DNA of 64,000 nucleotides, taken from NCBI GenBank assembly GCA_015499995.1, contig JADNRV010000006.1, positions 620,001 to 684,000 of the forward strand. Reading direction: 5' to 3'. Both the position numbers and the translations under genes were made by a program. A model generated the notes under the pieces. It was not told where the DNA came from. It saw nothing but the letters and a program-made list of their open reading frames with translations, and ran no database searches. Below are positions 21,300 through 34,377 of this stretch, in pieces. This stretch comes from Flammula alnicola. Lineage: Eukaryota > Basidiomycota > Agaricomycetes > Agaricales > Strophariaceae. Numbering within the stretch: the stretch's first letter is position 1; each line of letters opens with the position of its first letter.

Positions 21300-23338
21300 A
21301 TGGCTTCCGCCCTCTTGCGCTCGCTAGCGCGCACGACGAGGACAACAAAGACATCGCGCTTGCTCTCGCGTAACTTGTCGACGTCGGGTGTGCTGCGCCA
21401 GCCTGACCCAGCCCCCGAGGAAGCCCAAAAAACTGGGTTCGACTACCACACTGTGGAGGATCTCCATGGCATGACTGCTCTTGAAATCCTTACTGGGCCG
21501 AAGGAGGACACGAAAATGAGGCATTTTACGGGTAAGTAACCTGAATTCTGGCTTGCTAGTGCGACTCTGACTTGTTCTGTAGTCAACTTTGGGTGAGACC
21601 GCATTTTCAACAGAAGTTAAGAACTATAGTGATGTTTGGTTAGGCCTCAGCATCCCGCTGCTCATGGTGTGCTTCGTATGATTTTGGAATTGAACGGAGA
21701 AGAAATCTTGCGCGCGGATCCTGTATGTTCGACTGGATAAAGTTCATTTATCATCAACTGACCGTGTTATTTCAGCATATCGGCTTGCTTCATCGAGGCA
21801 CAGAGAAGCTCATTGAATATAAGACCTATATACAAGCTTTGCCCTACTTCGACCGTTTGGACTATGTCTCAATGAGTATGTTGTATTTTTGGTCAGTCGA
21901 AGCCCGCATTCTCACAAGTTATATACGTCCAGTGACCAACGAGTTGTGCTACTCCCTCGCGGTCGAGAAACTCCTCAACATTCAAGTCCCTGATCGTGCC
22001 CAATGGATTCGTACCCTGTTTGGAGAAATTACGCGTATCTTGAATCGTAAGTAATTATATTCAAGTCATCGCCAACCACTTTAAACACGTCGACTTAGAC
22101 CTCATGGCCGTTCTGACTCACGTCATGGATGTTGGTGGTCTTACACCATTCCTTTGGGGCTTCGAAGAGCGTGAGAAGCTCATGGAATTCTACGAACGTG
22201 TCTCTGGTGCCCGCCTGCATGCAGCCTATGTCCGGCCAGGAGGCGTGGCTTTCGACCTTCCCCACGGCCTTCTTGAAGATATTTTCAAGTGGGCCACACA
22301 GTTCGCTAGCAGGATAGATGAGATCGAGGAGGTTGTAACTGGAAACCGTATCTGGAAAGAGCGGACCATTGGAATAGGTCCTGTCACAGCGAAACAAGCC
22401 CTCGACTACAGCTTCAGTGGCGTTATGCTTCGTGGTAGCGGTGTCCCTTGGGATTTGCGAAAGGTTGCTCCTTACGATAAATATGCCGAGGTCCGTACTT
22501 TCCAGTTACTATGTTACATTTATCTGACACCCAAACTCTATTAGGTTGAATTCGATATTCCTATTGGCAAGAACGGCGACTGCTACGACCGTTACTTGTG
22601 CCGAGTCCAAGAGATGAGAGAGAGCTTGCGTATCATTAGCCAGTGCTTGAACAAGATGCCGACTGGTGTCGTCAAGGTTGACGACCACAAACTCGTACCA
22701 CCTCCTCGTGCGATGATGAAGGAAAGCATGGAGTCGCTTATCCATCACTTCAAAGTAATTTCACTTGCTCAAAAGCATTGTCCTCACATGAGCTGACAAT
22801 TACCTAGATCTTCAGCGAAGGTTACTCAGTGCCTCCTGGAGAGACTTACAGTGCCATTGAGGCACCCAAGGGAGAAATGGCCGTCTACCTTGTCTCGTGT
22901 GTATTCCGGCTTTTCTTCTAGAATTGTAACTAAGGCTTGTTACAGTGATGGTACAAACAGACCGTACAGATGTAGTATCCGCGCTCCGGGCTTTGCGCAT
23001 CTTGCAGGATCCGATTTCATGATGAGACGTATGTATTTTATCCAATGGACCTTACATGAATATCAGCTGACGACGCGCACACAGATGTTAGAAATTTTTT
23101 TATTCCTCCGGTGTCGCCGATGGACTGACTTTTTCCTTTCAGCACATGCTGGCAGATGCCGTCGCTATCATCGGTACTATGGTAAGTTTTGGATATTTTC
23201 ACCGGTCATTTCTTTTTTGTTAATTTCCGCTGTTTCCGCAGGATCTTGTGTTTGGGTATGTCTTCCATGTTGCCTTTGGCAAATTTTTGAAGTTGTACAT
23301 TTGACGATGACTTTCTTTACAGTGAGGTTGATAGGTAG
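21300..23338 (+). CDS. NDUFS2: NADH:ubiquinone oxidoreductase 49-kDa subunit, mitochondrial
   Basis: Exons: 21300-21531, 21583-21592, 21644-21722, 21776-21875, 21933-22046, 22099-22490, 22545-22754, 22808-22896, 22946-23028, a tiny exon at 23085 (2 or 26 bases), 23143-23181, 23242-23255, 23323-23338. With the 2-base exon the protein is 459 residues. Core subunit of complex I that helps form the ubiquinone site. An Arg/Ser-rich presequence ([20 protein letters not shown]) indicates mitochondrial import. Family blocks: [79 protein letters not shown] at the C-terminus. All are near-universal in the family. The exons at both ends of the gene are unusually small. Confidence 0.95.
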
Positions 23339-26300
23339 ACTTCTTTTTGAAATAGAAATGTTGACATGGATGGCTACCCTCGATCTTTGTCTTTTGTTCC
23401 GATCAAACGAACTGAGATTTGCTGAAACGCTGAATCTGTCTTGCGAGAGGCGCGCTGTCGCGTATCTTTTGAGCTATCTATTGGAAGCTTCCTACTTAAT
23501 TTTGTGGACCTTTTAGAGCCTGTAGAATCCCATGGGTACCACACCCATTAGATATTTCAAGGTGCGCAATACTCGAGTAACACATGCATTTAATACTCTA
23601 ATACCCTTAGAGATTTATCTCCGCGGCCGATGAAGACAAAGTGCAGGAGCTATCCCAGTGTTAAATAATAAATACCGGACGACCCTCACACCATTCAAAA
23701 TACGAGCAAACCAACGATTTCCGAGGAGATCTGGACATTTGTTTGACGGCCCTCTGCCTTCACTCCGCGGCCCTACTTGACGTTCAAGGCTCGAAAAATA
23801 CGAGGGGATAACGAAGCATTGGCTGAGTGGGCAACGAAACACGCCGAACGCCGACGTAACGTAATCGAATAGCAGCTTTCGCCACATCCTTGTACCACAA
23901 GCCTCCGTCTTCTCCTCCCCTCAAAGTCGTGGTCATGGACAGGTTTTTTCATCGACAGAAATCTGATGTCGCAACACTGGATGATGGCCAGCTTGACTCT
24001 TGTGATATAAGAGCAATTGTCGGCATTTTTGCGGCGGTATCATTCAGATGGAGGGCTGGTTTCGTCCGAAGATGATGCCTCGCCACTAACATAGTCAGCC
24101 GGGTACAGTACTTTCTTACCCGGAGGCAAGGCTTCGCGGTTGATTTGAGATTTGAAGTGAGTGTACACGTTTTTCGCTAATGCGTACGCACGATACCCAC
24201 ATGCCCTATTTTCAGGCTGCCGGACGATGTCAGCACCTCGACGATTTTGACACGGAACCAACTCGGTAACAGTGGCCAGATACATAACTAGAGTTTGTCA
24301 GCAAGTATGATTCTATAAACGGTACGGTTTGCGTGAATTCGAGAACGTAGTATCTTGCGGACGGACCATGGTTCAGTTCACGGTGAGTTGCTCATGAAAT
24401 ATCTTCGTCCAAAGTTGGGTCTTGTTCTGGGCCGACTTGCCCTCACGTGCCAGTGATATCCTCACTTGGACGTCTTTCGCTAAGTAAGCGATTGCTAATG
24501 TTTATATGTGAGCATCTTTATCTAGCCGCTCGTATTAATGCTTTTTCATACGTCGGTTAGTATTATATTATTCTCCGTCGGAAAGCGGCCCAGAATTCCG
24601 ACACCAAGGACGGTATGAATCTGCAGCTATTAATAACCTTATACAGCAATAAGCTCTTTTCTAATGGCCTAATGGAAATAGATTTCCGGGCTCAGCGTCC
24701 TCGTTTTCTATAACACTAATGCATAGCCAACAACGAAAAAGTTGTCTGCGATCTTTCTTCTGTTACCACTTGAAGTCTGACGAGTCCATCAATGCGTTCG
24801 TCGGGCCCCGTGTTTAAGTGCTTTGACGTGAAAAAATTCGACAAATAACCCACCATGCCGTACCTATCCTCGGCGCCTAACTCGACGTCGTTTTTACGGT
24901 AGGTTCTTCGTAAGGGCGCACTTGACTGGTATGGGCAAAAATCTCGCTCAGACAACCACCATTATTCTCGTTTTATTTGCGATTCGCCGAATACGAAAGG
25001 GTTGAATCGTGGTGTGGTTGGTCATCTTCGGCTTGCTTTTCGCAGCTGACCATGTTGTATATCCATCCTGGAACCTATAGTATGTATTAGGAACATCATG
25101 AATGGTTCTTTGGTGTTTCAGGAGTCGCAGCAGGCCTCGTGAGGACGCCAACCCTCTGAAATACAGAACGAAGGAAGGGTCCGGCCGCATGTGCTCGCAC
25201 AAAGCCTTACCATGTGTCGTGTTTCTTCTCGAATAGTGGTCTAACCAAATTTACCACCTTTGCCACAGCCTATCTGGGTTCTTTCGAGAGGCCAGATCTG
25301 AGCTTCCATAAGCATGGTAGTATTTTTGTCTCTTTCAATACCTTCTTGACATATGCGAACTGTCGCGGGCCGCTATATATTGTTAACCCCATCACAAGCA
25401 TATACTCCACGTACTCTGCCTAAAGCTTCTCTCAAAAAAAATCTAGACCTCTGTATCTATCGGTCTTAATCTTCTCTGGTTTTGCATCAGACAGTGCGCG
25501 CAGAGCGGGCGGATGCTACCAGTTTATGACCCTATTCAAATGCAGATACAGATCATTATGTCCACATCCTCGACTCTGGTGTGGTACTGTGATTTTCTTT
25601 CGTGGGCTTCTGGAAACCTGGAGTCCTCGTGGTGATCTACAGCTTCCAGAGTACACAGGACTGTTTGGTCTCTCTTGCCTAATTCCTTCTGCAGACGCTG
25701 TTTTGGTGCAGCATTTATTTTTACGGTACAGGCATGGTAACATCTCGAAGCATACAATTCTCTCAGGCTAAGTAAAATTAAGCTTCTTTTGCCATCTTGT
25801 CAGATCCTTTAGGCAACTACTAAAGGGTGTATGCGCGCCATTCATTCTTTTGACGCAGGAAACATTGTTAGTTATCAGTGAACTTTCCGTATCGGTCAAA
25901 CAAAGTTGGGGTGTCTTTCCGGGACGCAGGCGAATGATTGCGGCTTATATTTCTATTGTGATGCACTCTTGCAGAATACTCAAAACAATATCCAGTGGCT
26001 CCGCAATTTGGCACCATCTGTCAATCAGCCTTGCCTTTATGAGAGAGTAGAAGATAAAATACATGGGAGACACTGACTTAATTATAAGCCATTCCATTGC
26101 TAATAATTTACTTTACGCTTACCATGGAGGCTTGTTCGTCTATATTTTACCCCATAATGCCTCGGTCTAATCCATCTTGAGACCGTACGGCTTGGTCTCC
26201 TACGTTTAACAATTGTACACTCAATATATAACGGGTATGTATCTGATGACAAAATTAAACACACGAAAGATAATTTGTCCAGTAGATCCAACCTACAACT

Positions 26301-26587
26301 CGACAACTTTTTGACAAGCCTGAGCCTCGAGGAACCGAGGGCATGAGTTGAGTATGAGATGTCATAAGACCAGAATCCATCCTGGCACTCCCTAATTAGG
26401 GTAGTTGTATCCAGGGTCCTTGCCTGCTACTTATGTTTTTCTTATTTATTTTTGTTTTGTGAAATTTCGACAGTTCAACTTCGTTCACGCTCAAGCGCTC
26501 AAATTTGAGATCTTCATTCACGGGCTCACGGTCTAGATCGTACTTGCATCTAAAAACCCAAAATTCTCAGTCCCAAAGCTATAATAA
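23339..26587. other. 3.2-kb region without a supportable intact gene
   Basis: Only short frames. Part of it (24040-24500, minus strand) may be old coding sequence and is listed separately. No element ends or RNA genes seen. Confidence 0.5.
24040..24500 (-). pseudogene. Possible decayed coding sequence, family unknown
   Basis: On the minus strand an 81-codon frame (24040-24285) with protein-like composition (PENRACGYRAYALAKNVY, LPPGKKVLYPADY) is preceded, in other frames, by stretches that also read like protein (AREGKSAQNKTQLWTKIF and then HGPSARYYVLEFTQTV). No set of splice sites joined them cleanly. It could be a degraded gene, or chance. I do not recognise a family. Confidence 0.2.
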
Positions 26588-27822
26588 ATGTCTAATCTTT
26601 TACTCAAGTCGGTGTGTAAGGCGATGGAACGCATCGCGCCTTTGCGGCTTGCCGAAAAATGGGATAATGTCAGACTTGGGCATATTCGAATGTCGTTCTC
26701 AACGTTTAACGCAACTTGTACTACCTACAGGTCGGCCTTTTACTAGGTTCGTCGGCTTTTAGCCCTTCATTTTGCATGAGATATCAATGCGTTTTCCCCA
26801 GAGTCACCCATCCAAAAGCAGGGACGCAAGATCTTTCTGACCATTGAGTAGGAATACTCAGTTCAATGTTGATCGATATGCATATTGATTGAATGTCATC
26901 AATTAGCTTGACTTCGGCCGTCCTAGCAGAATCGTTGGCGAAGGACACTTCGGTCATTGTCGCCTATCATCCAACCATTTTCCGTGGATTGCAATCCTTC
27001 ACGCTTTCGAACCCAATTCAGGCCTCGCTTCTGCAATGCGCTGTCCAGGGCATTTCCGTATATTCTCCCCACACGGCTCTTGATTCTGTGTGGGGTGGTA
27101 TTAACGACTGGTTGGCGGAAGGTTTGATGAATGGAAAGGCGGACGGCGAAATTCGCGCTCTAGTTCGCGAGAAGCTGAACGCTACTAGTGGCGAAAGCGA
27201 AGGAGGAGAAGGCAGGCTGGTCACATTGAAGGAGCCGATAGGGATGGATGTTCTGGAAAGGAGGATAAAATCGCATCTCAAACTCTCCCAAAGTTTGTTT
27301 CTCTCTTCTTTCCAAACCTTAACCCCCGTGTTCTGATCGATAAGCCGTACTAAACATCTTGTTGTCCATGACCAACAGTCCAGGTGGGATATCCTATGCA
27401 GAGCGAATCACGTTCGTCGCCCATTCGCACTATCGCCATATGTGCTGGGTCCGGTGGATCGATGCTGGCTGGGCAAGAGGCGGATGTATATCTCACAGGG
27501 GAGATGCAGCACGTATGGCTCATCTGCATGCAACTATGGCAAAGTAAACTCATATTCGTGACTACAGCACGAGGTTTTGGCTGCCGTAGCAGCTGGGAAA
27601 CACGTCATTCTTTGTGAGTGCTCACCTAATGTTTATGTCATTATTACTCGTTAATCGCGACGACTGCAAGGTGGCCATACCAATACCGAACGGGGCTATC
27701 TTCCCATACTCGCTCTGAAATTACAGGAAGAGCTTCTTGCCAAAGAGTACAAGGATCAAGGTTTAGGAGACGTAGAGGTGCTGGTCAGTCAGAAAGATCA
27801 GCACCCGCTCGAGTTCGTGTAG
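26588..27822 (+). CDS. NIF3: NIF3 family protein (GTP cyclohydrolase I type 2 / YbgI fold)
   Basis: Seven exons: 26588-26668, 26731-26746 (16 bases), 26802-26847, 26907-27292, 27379-27512, 27568-27613, 27671-27822, giving 286 residues. Family signs in order: N-terminal IAPLRLAEKWDNVGLLL, IFLTIDLTSAVLAESL, VIVAYHPTIFRGLQSF (the His/Asp metal region), IAICAGSGGSML, ADVYLTGEMQHHEVLAA, GKHVILCGHTNTERGYLP (second metal site). NIF3 proteins are conserved from bacteria to man and bind two metal ions. The yeast protein interacts with NGG1, but the substrate of the family is still unclear. No targeting signal is obvious. The start MSNLLLKSVCKAMERI is the first ATG in frame. Confidence 0.93.
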
Positions 27823-30561
27823 AAAGCATCCGAGAAATGCCAGTTATTCTTCCCGAGAGATGGCGGATTGATATGATTGTGCGAGAGGCGAAGGGTCAAA
27901 CACGTTTTCTCTCTGCAGGGCGAAGCTTGAAGTTTCCGTAGAGCTCCTTATCGCTGCTGGGCTGTGGGCATACGATTGATAATGTACTCGAAGACAGGAA
28001 AAAGCAGGCTTGCTTTGCGATGGAATTGGATGCATGATCCGTGCCGAGCTCTGCAAGAGCGCCACGGAGCTCGAAAACAAAAGACGAGCAGGTAATAGGC
28101 TGCGCAAGTCTCGCTAAAGCTCGGAATATACCGTCAAATCAGGACAAGTTGGTTTAAGAATCAGAATGGAGACCTTTTCGGCCGATTTACAGGCGTTCCG
28201 AGTGCTCCAGTGACTATGGTTGCCCGTCGCTGTCAATCTCTTCAGGATACGGAAGTCTGATGCAGTAAACTCATGTCTATGAACGAATATAATGGGGTTA
28301 CTTATCGCTGCTCGGCAATGACACCACAATTTATCGATGAGGAGCATGGGAGACAAAGGGCAAATTTGACCCACGTCCGTCATCGATAGCGCGGGTTCAT
28401 GAAGGGCTGAGGTCCCCCCCAGAGAGAACAGCACCATCGTCCGACGATAGCGCCAAGAGCAAAATCCCGGAATCTGGCCCAGTCGGAAGAAAATATGCAT
28501 AGAAGCGGCCGCGGGTTCTCCAGCATCGTCATTCATCATGTGTTCGCAAAAGCAACCCATGTGAGTGTATTTTCAGGAAGGTTAAAGTGCGAAGATGCCT
28601 GGCGGCGCTTCTCTCTCGCCTCGTTCACGGTTCAAGGCAAATTTCGTGGCCAGGGAAGAGTGAAGGAGGTGGCGCAGTACAATATTGCTCTCGGACATCT
28701 GCTCCCAGGTGAGGATGCGTCTGCACGGCTCGAGGATTCCCGAAGTTTTACTTTGTGGTACCAGAGAAACTTTTTCGGGCGGGTTCACGAGCTGGCCCAC
28801 GTTGATTTTTGGTCTGCTGAGGTCCCGGATGGTACCTGCATGTGGAAGCCAGGGTAGCTGGACGACACGCAACTTAATAATCCCGAGGATTTTCAGGCGC
28901 GACGGAGAGCAATTAATCGATAGCAGCTGATAGCGGAGTCGACTCTATCCGAGTCTTGCTGGTGGGAGCGCGGTCGAGCGTATATGATGGTACATCCGCC
29001 AGAAGCTGAGAGCACTCGAACCAGCACAAGAAAGCTCGGCCATCCTGCTGGGACATACTGATAGCATCAGCGAAAAGGTAAGAAGACAAGGTCGACGAGA
29101 TGGATGCAAGGCAACTAGGGCCGTATTATACGCGGCTCGCCCTCGGAACCAAGTCAGTAGAAGCCTGTAAAGGTTCTTTTGATAACGAAGAGACGGTCGG
29201 GCCAGTCTAGATAGTAGCTGGCCATGATACATGAGGCTCGTCGGGGGATCTACCGGCCGAGAAATTCATAGCCCATACAGAAAAATTCCAGAACTAGAAG
29301 TAGACAGAACATGAGGATTGACTTCTACGATTCGAGGGCAATATTCCACAGCGCAGGATGCACACTCTAGCATACTATGGCCGAAGCCGAAATGCAAATG
29401 CGATTGCGATATATCCGAGACTTGCGGTAGACCTGTAAATTGCCTTGCGGAAGTGGCTGCAGAAATCCGTAAAATCTACGAGAGCCGCATGCTTTCTTCT
29501 GATAGTCAAATTGGTTCACTGTCCTGTCATGAACGGATTTTAGAACGGCGCCAAGAGATAGCGTATCAACAGGAAAAAGGACGTTGCTGTGAAGATGTCC
29601 GGTCTTGTGTACACCGAGTAGTAGGTACAGATCTCAGAGTCTAGAGCCCCGAAGAATTACATTCGAAGCTGAGGTCGCTCAGAATTTACGCAAAGTAGGT
29701 GCGCAGTAGTGCTGCATGCGTTTCAGGGCGATTTATGACGGCAGCTTGGGATTTTCATTACCTGGCACCATGGGACCATGTGCCACATCGGGACACGGAT
29801 GCCGGCACGAATGTCGAATAAAACAAGCTAGATGCGTAGGTCCATAGCAAATATTTCGATCGGCGTTGCCATTTATATTTCGAAATGGACCCACATTGAA
29901 GTCGCAGAGACCAAGGGTCCTGGGCAGTCCTAGGCCCTGCAAATTTAAGCATATCTAGCTAACGCCGTTGCGAAGTCGCCTCAAGTGCATATCACCGCAA
30001 CATGACTGCCAGAAGAGCGAATAAAAATCAGTGAACTGATGGAGCTTTTGAAAATGATATATATCCATAGCGGATCACCTACATACAAGATTCAGATATG
30101 CGAAGTTCCCAAACAAATCCACGGCCGTGGTCCATCAGAAAGCTCTTATCGTGGTAGAAGGTGCTCAAAGAATTAAGACGGCTCAGCTCAAAATCTATCC
30201 TGGCTTAGTCTTAGCCAGTCGAGCTGAAAAAGATGGCAGATCGGGCACTTGAAACGATGAACTGTTTGCCACTAGTGCCAAGTACGAGTGGGTCACAGTC
30301 AAGGTGGATTTTGGTGGCATTGACTTGTGACTTTGTTAGTAAGCGTTCTCGATCACGTGATACGTTGGACGCGTCGAGCTCCGCTGAAAGTACTTCAATT
30401 CGTTTCTTCAACATCAACGTTCAACGTTCAACGCCCATCTGCTCGTAGTCAACGACGACCAGCTGCGTATCGTATTACGAGGCTGGTGCTGACTCGTATC
30501 CCTTACTTCTCCGTGGTAATCATCTCGACAATCTCCGAACACTCTTAAAACAACGATTCCA
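27823..30561. other. 2.7-kb region without a supportable gene
   Basis: Frames up to 148 codons on both strands overlap each other and lack domains. The last ~300 bases are the 5' flank of the TPX2-like gene. No element or RNA gene seen. Confidence 0.5.
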
Positions 30562-32834
30562 ATGCCACAACGAAATTCTGGTGACGAACTCAGTTTGAGG
30601 CATCTTCCTGACGTCTCGGATACGTCTTTCTCCTTTCAGATACCTGGGACGGTTCAAGAAGAAAATTTGCTCGCTGAAGATGACATGGACTTCTTTCGGG
30701 GTGCTGATGTGTCTGGAAGAGCACCACCCGTTTCTCCACCTACCTTCTCAAACGGACCATTAACCCTCAGCCAACTTACGCCTAGGCCCGCGCTCGAGAA
30801 ACAAGCACGCCGCAACTCGAAAACTTTACTTTCATTTCCGACATCATCGTACAAGTACCTCGATGACGCGAATATGAAACAAGAGAATACGAAAAGCCGC
30901 GTTCAACGACCCGAACTCAGCAAGCTCCACGCGGATGGCATATCGAGCCCGAGCCCGAGGCTAGTCACGGCTACCAACCCCCACCTTCCTCCCGCTGAAG
31001 GGTCACCTTCCACTGCGCGACTGGCGACACTCAGGGCAGACGTAGATTCATTAAATGAAGCCTTGCGCGTTCGCCCCTCATCGGCTGCTCAGGAACTTGC
31101 TGCGATGGACAATCAGAGGCCGAAAGGGATTAGGAGGACATCTCCTGAGAAAAAACTCCCACTTTCCCGTCAAGAAAGGCGGGAGAAACTTCCTTCAAGG
31201 ACTAAGAAGGTATGTCACCGCCCTGCCGCTTTCCCCACCGTCATCGTTCCTGAAATCTTGACTGATTGACAACCCATGGGTTTTTCTTCCAATAGAAGGT
31301 TATTGAGGGCGGGATCACTAAGGCGCGGGCTAAAAGTAAATTGACCGAAATCTCGTCGTGTGCTGGTGATGCCATTTCAGTTGGGCAACCAAGCCCGGTT
31401 TTCCCATCTTCCAAACAACCTGTCCTGTCCGAGGACCTGAATGGAGATGAATCAATAGCAGACATGAGCATGGGCCCAGGCGGAGGGGCTGCTGAACGCT
31501 TGGTTCAGTACAGTCAGAAGCTTATCAACTCCTTTGGGTAAGTGCGTTCGCCATCATGTCAAGAAGACAAAAAAAAAGCTCATCATGACGAATTTTTCCG
31601 CTAGGTTATTCAATTCCGACGTATCTGTGGATGCAAACAACCGTCCGAAGCTGGACGGCGACTCCCACGTCTCAGAGACAGGCAAAGACACGAATGTCGC
31701 GCAAACAGAGAGGATTGCTGACAGCGACAGGCCTTTGACGCTATCACAACTTTCTCCAAGGAAGGACTCATCCCGCGCGCCGACTCCTGGTCCCACCCCA
31801 CCGGCTAACGTGCCGCTGTCGCCTCTGCGGTCGTCTAGCAAGAGACCGGCATCGGCTGCGTCTGAAACTCACCAACGCAAGAAGAGCAAGACTGATGCAT
31901 CTGCCGACGTCGTTTCGGCTCCCAAGCCATCGCCCTTGGTGGTCGGTACGAAACTCCAGCTTCCAGCGACTCGTAAGCATCCTAGGCCGAACGCCTCTGG
32001 TTCTAGTTCGAGTTCCAGACCGGTTGAAAGAGAAATCTCGAAAATAAAGGCCCGAGGAAATACAATTGCCGGAGGAAGAAGCAAAGAGTCGAATGATCAT
32101 GATCAAACTGTGACGAAATCTACCTTAACCTCGAGCTCAACTTCGTCTTCCAGCAAATTACGGAATTCCCGGCCGCAGTACGAGGATAAAATGCGATCGG
32201 CTAATACGCTATTATTACAGAGCAAAAATAAAGCGTCATCGTCTAGTAAATTATCTGATAAGCCTGTGAGTCAATTCTTTCCCTGACCTGCAAAGCCTCG
32301 CTGCCCGATAAGAAAAATTAATATCGCTTTCTAAAAAACTAGGCGTTCCAGGTTCCCTTGCACGCCACAAAGCCTGTTGCGTTCCAATCACATACAGAGT
32401 CACGAGTGGAGGTGCGCAAGGTTGAGCACGGGCATGGCAAGGAAAGGGCCGAATCACAATCGCAATCGCAAGCACAATCACAAAGGGAGAAAAAGTATCA
32501 CGTCCCCATCCCTGACTTCAAGGCGATGCACGCTGCACAAGAAGCCAAGCTTGCTCTCCTGAAAGAGAATATCCACCCGACCGTGCCGCTGCCCATCAAG
32601 TGGGAGACAGATCAGCGGGTGAAGGAGCGGCAGAAGTTTGATGAGATGGTGAGGGAAAAGGAAAGGGAACAGGCACGGCTCATGGAGGAGAGAAGGGTGG
32701 AACGAGAGGAGCAGGAGGAGAGAGAGCTTCGCGAGCTGCGGAAGAAAGCTATTCCGAAAGCACACGAGGTTCCAGAATGGTACAAAGAAGCGCCGAGGAA
32801 AAAGGATAAACAACTCGATTCTCTTGGGAGATGA
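30562..32834 (+). CDS. TPX2-like spindle/microtubule protein
   Basis: Four exons: 30562-31209, 31296-31537, 31605-32265, 32343-32834, giving 680 residues. The N-terminal ~540 residues are Ser/Pro-rich and disordered. A short phrase recurs: GPLTLSQLTPRP at ~residue 75 and RPLTLSQLSPRK in exon 3, both ending in a Ser/Thr-Pro site that a cyclin-dependent kinase could use. The C-terminal ~140 residues are the informative part: HVPIPDFKAMHAAQE, then KWETDQRVKERQKFDEMV, then a long charged helix, then PKAHEVPEWYKE. The R..R..FD....EKE pattern is typical of the TPX2 C-terminal domain, which binds microtubules and kinesin-5. Bipartite basic stretches (KRPASAASETHQRKKSK) suggest nuclear entry. The acceptor of intron 1 has an alternative three bases downstream. 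Confidence 0.8.
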
Positions 32835-34377
32835 AGGAACAGGATGGGGGTGTTTCTTGTGGATACTTGGGCCCACACGTTTTTCATTGTATGTATTATT
32901 TTAGTCTCCAAACGTCCCATGATTGCTGTCAATTCACAAAATTTATGAATGTGAGGAACGGATTTATGAAGATCTAGACGCTGGTGTGCTTCGTTGTTTA
33001 TGACAAGGGATAAAAGTGGTACGTACCTCCCTTTGACAGCATGGATATTCGGGTTAGCAACTACATATACGCCCTCGATCGGTCTTCTCGTTACTTACAA
33101 GGTGCCAATTTGTATATCCGCAAAACCCGCGTTCATATGTTTCCTCTCACAGGAAGCAAGGCAGCGCTAACGGCATCGCTGGTGTGAAGTTGGTGCAAAA
33201 GACTATTTTTTGTGACGGGTTCGAAGGAAACGTTTCCGGCAGAGCCGGAATATGGGCCAGCGCCCAGGGGTCGCGTGCCTCCTTGCAATTGCCCGTTTCT
33301 ACGTTTCTTCCTTTCATCCTTTGAGTTTTACTTATTTTTCTTATCGCGTCCCAGGGTTCGTTATCAGGCTCAAGGCGCGTTTTTTTGCTCTTTCTCTCTT
33401 TCATTTGGGTTGATTACAATAGAACGTCCGACCCACCCGTCTCAGGCTGAACAGCAATTTATCTTATTGTGCAAACTGTGGTGTTCCCTAGCACCCGCCC
33501 CTCCCACGCGTAGCCAGCAATGTCGAGTGACCCTGCGTCCTGTCATTTCCTGCGCGTATGTATTCAGTCAACATCAAGGATGACTCGTATACTCCCGGCG
33601 TTGGTAAACTTGTGACTAAGAAAAAAGAAAGGGATCCCAAGTATCCTCGTTGCAATTGTTGCTGTGTCGAACGCTGGAGCGGCCTACAACGGCATCACAC
33701 GAGGCAGATATGCTGGCGTCATTGGGATACAGGCCATCGGGTACTGAGTAAGCATTCGTATCACGATCGACATGTTTTTTGCCTATTGCGAGGTGTGCTT
33801 ATGCGGGGCAGGGCTGGCGCATTTTTGCCCAAGGATGGGCGTCGAGCGATATCACGCTTGGTGGGATTGAGAGAGAGCGACAACGTGCCCTGTTCCTGTG
33901 ACCAAACTCGTTTTTTTCCGCACGGGGCCGCAGCACCGCCAAATGGCAGGAGATCTAGCCGCATTAGGCAGAAGGGTGCAGAAGCAGCCGAGTCGGTTCG
34001 GAGGTGAGTGGTTTGGTTCACTTGGCCATCTGCGCCTTCTAGATCTGGACTAGTATTGAAACGATGGACTGTCGCGATGCGTCTTTGCCAAAAAGGGAGG
34101 AGATAGATTTGTTCAGTTGTCGTTTCTCGTTCGCCCGTTTGTCATATCAACGTTTGGAACGGAGCCCACGGGACCTTGCGCGGACTGGGACGCCACAAAC
34201 TCCTTCCTTGCGAAGGCTTTCAGCCATGGCCAATGCCGGTCTGAACCCAGTCGCGAAATCCATAAAAGGGCGCTCATTTTTGCGTCCCATCTCTCCCCCA
34301 TCCCCTACAACTTCATCGCCTTCCAGCATCAAAGCAGCCTTTGCTCTTTAACCCAAACACAAACCACTCTCATCGAA
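32835..34377. other. 1.5-kb region without a supportable gene
   Basis: Short frames (for example 33558-34007) of mixed Arg/Cys content without domain or splice support. Its end is the 5' flank of the small Cys/His protein. Confidence 0.5.
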
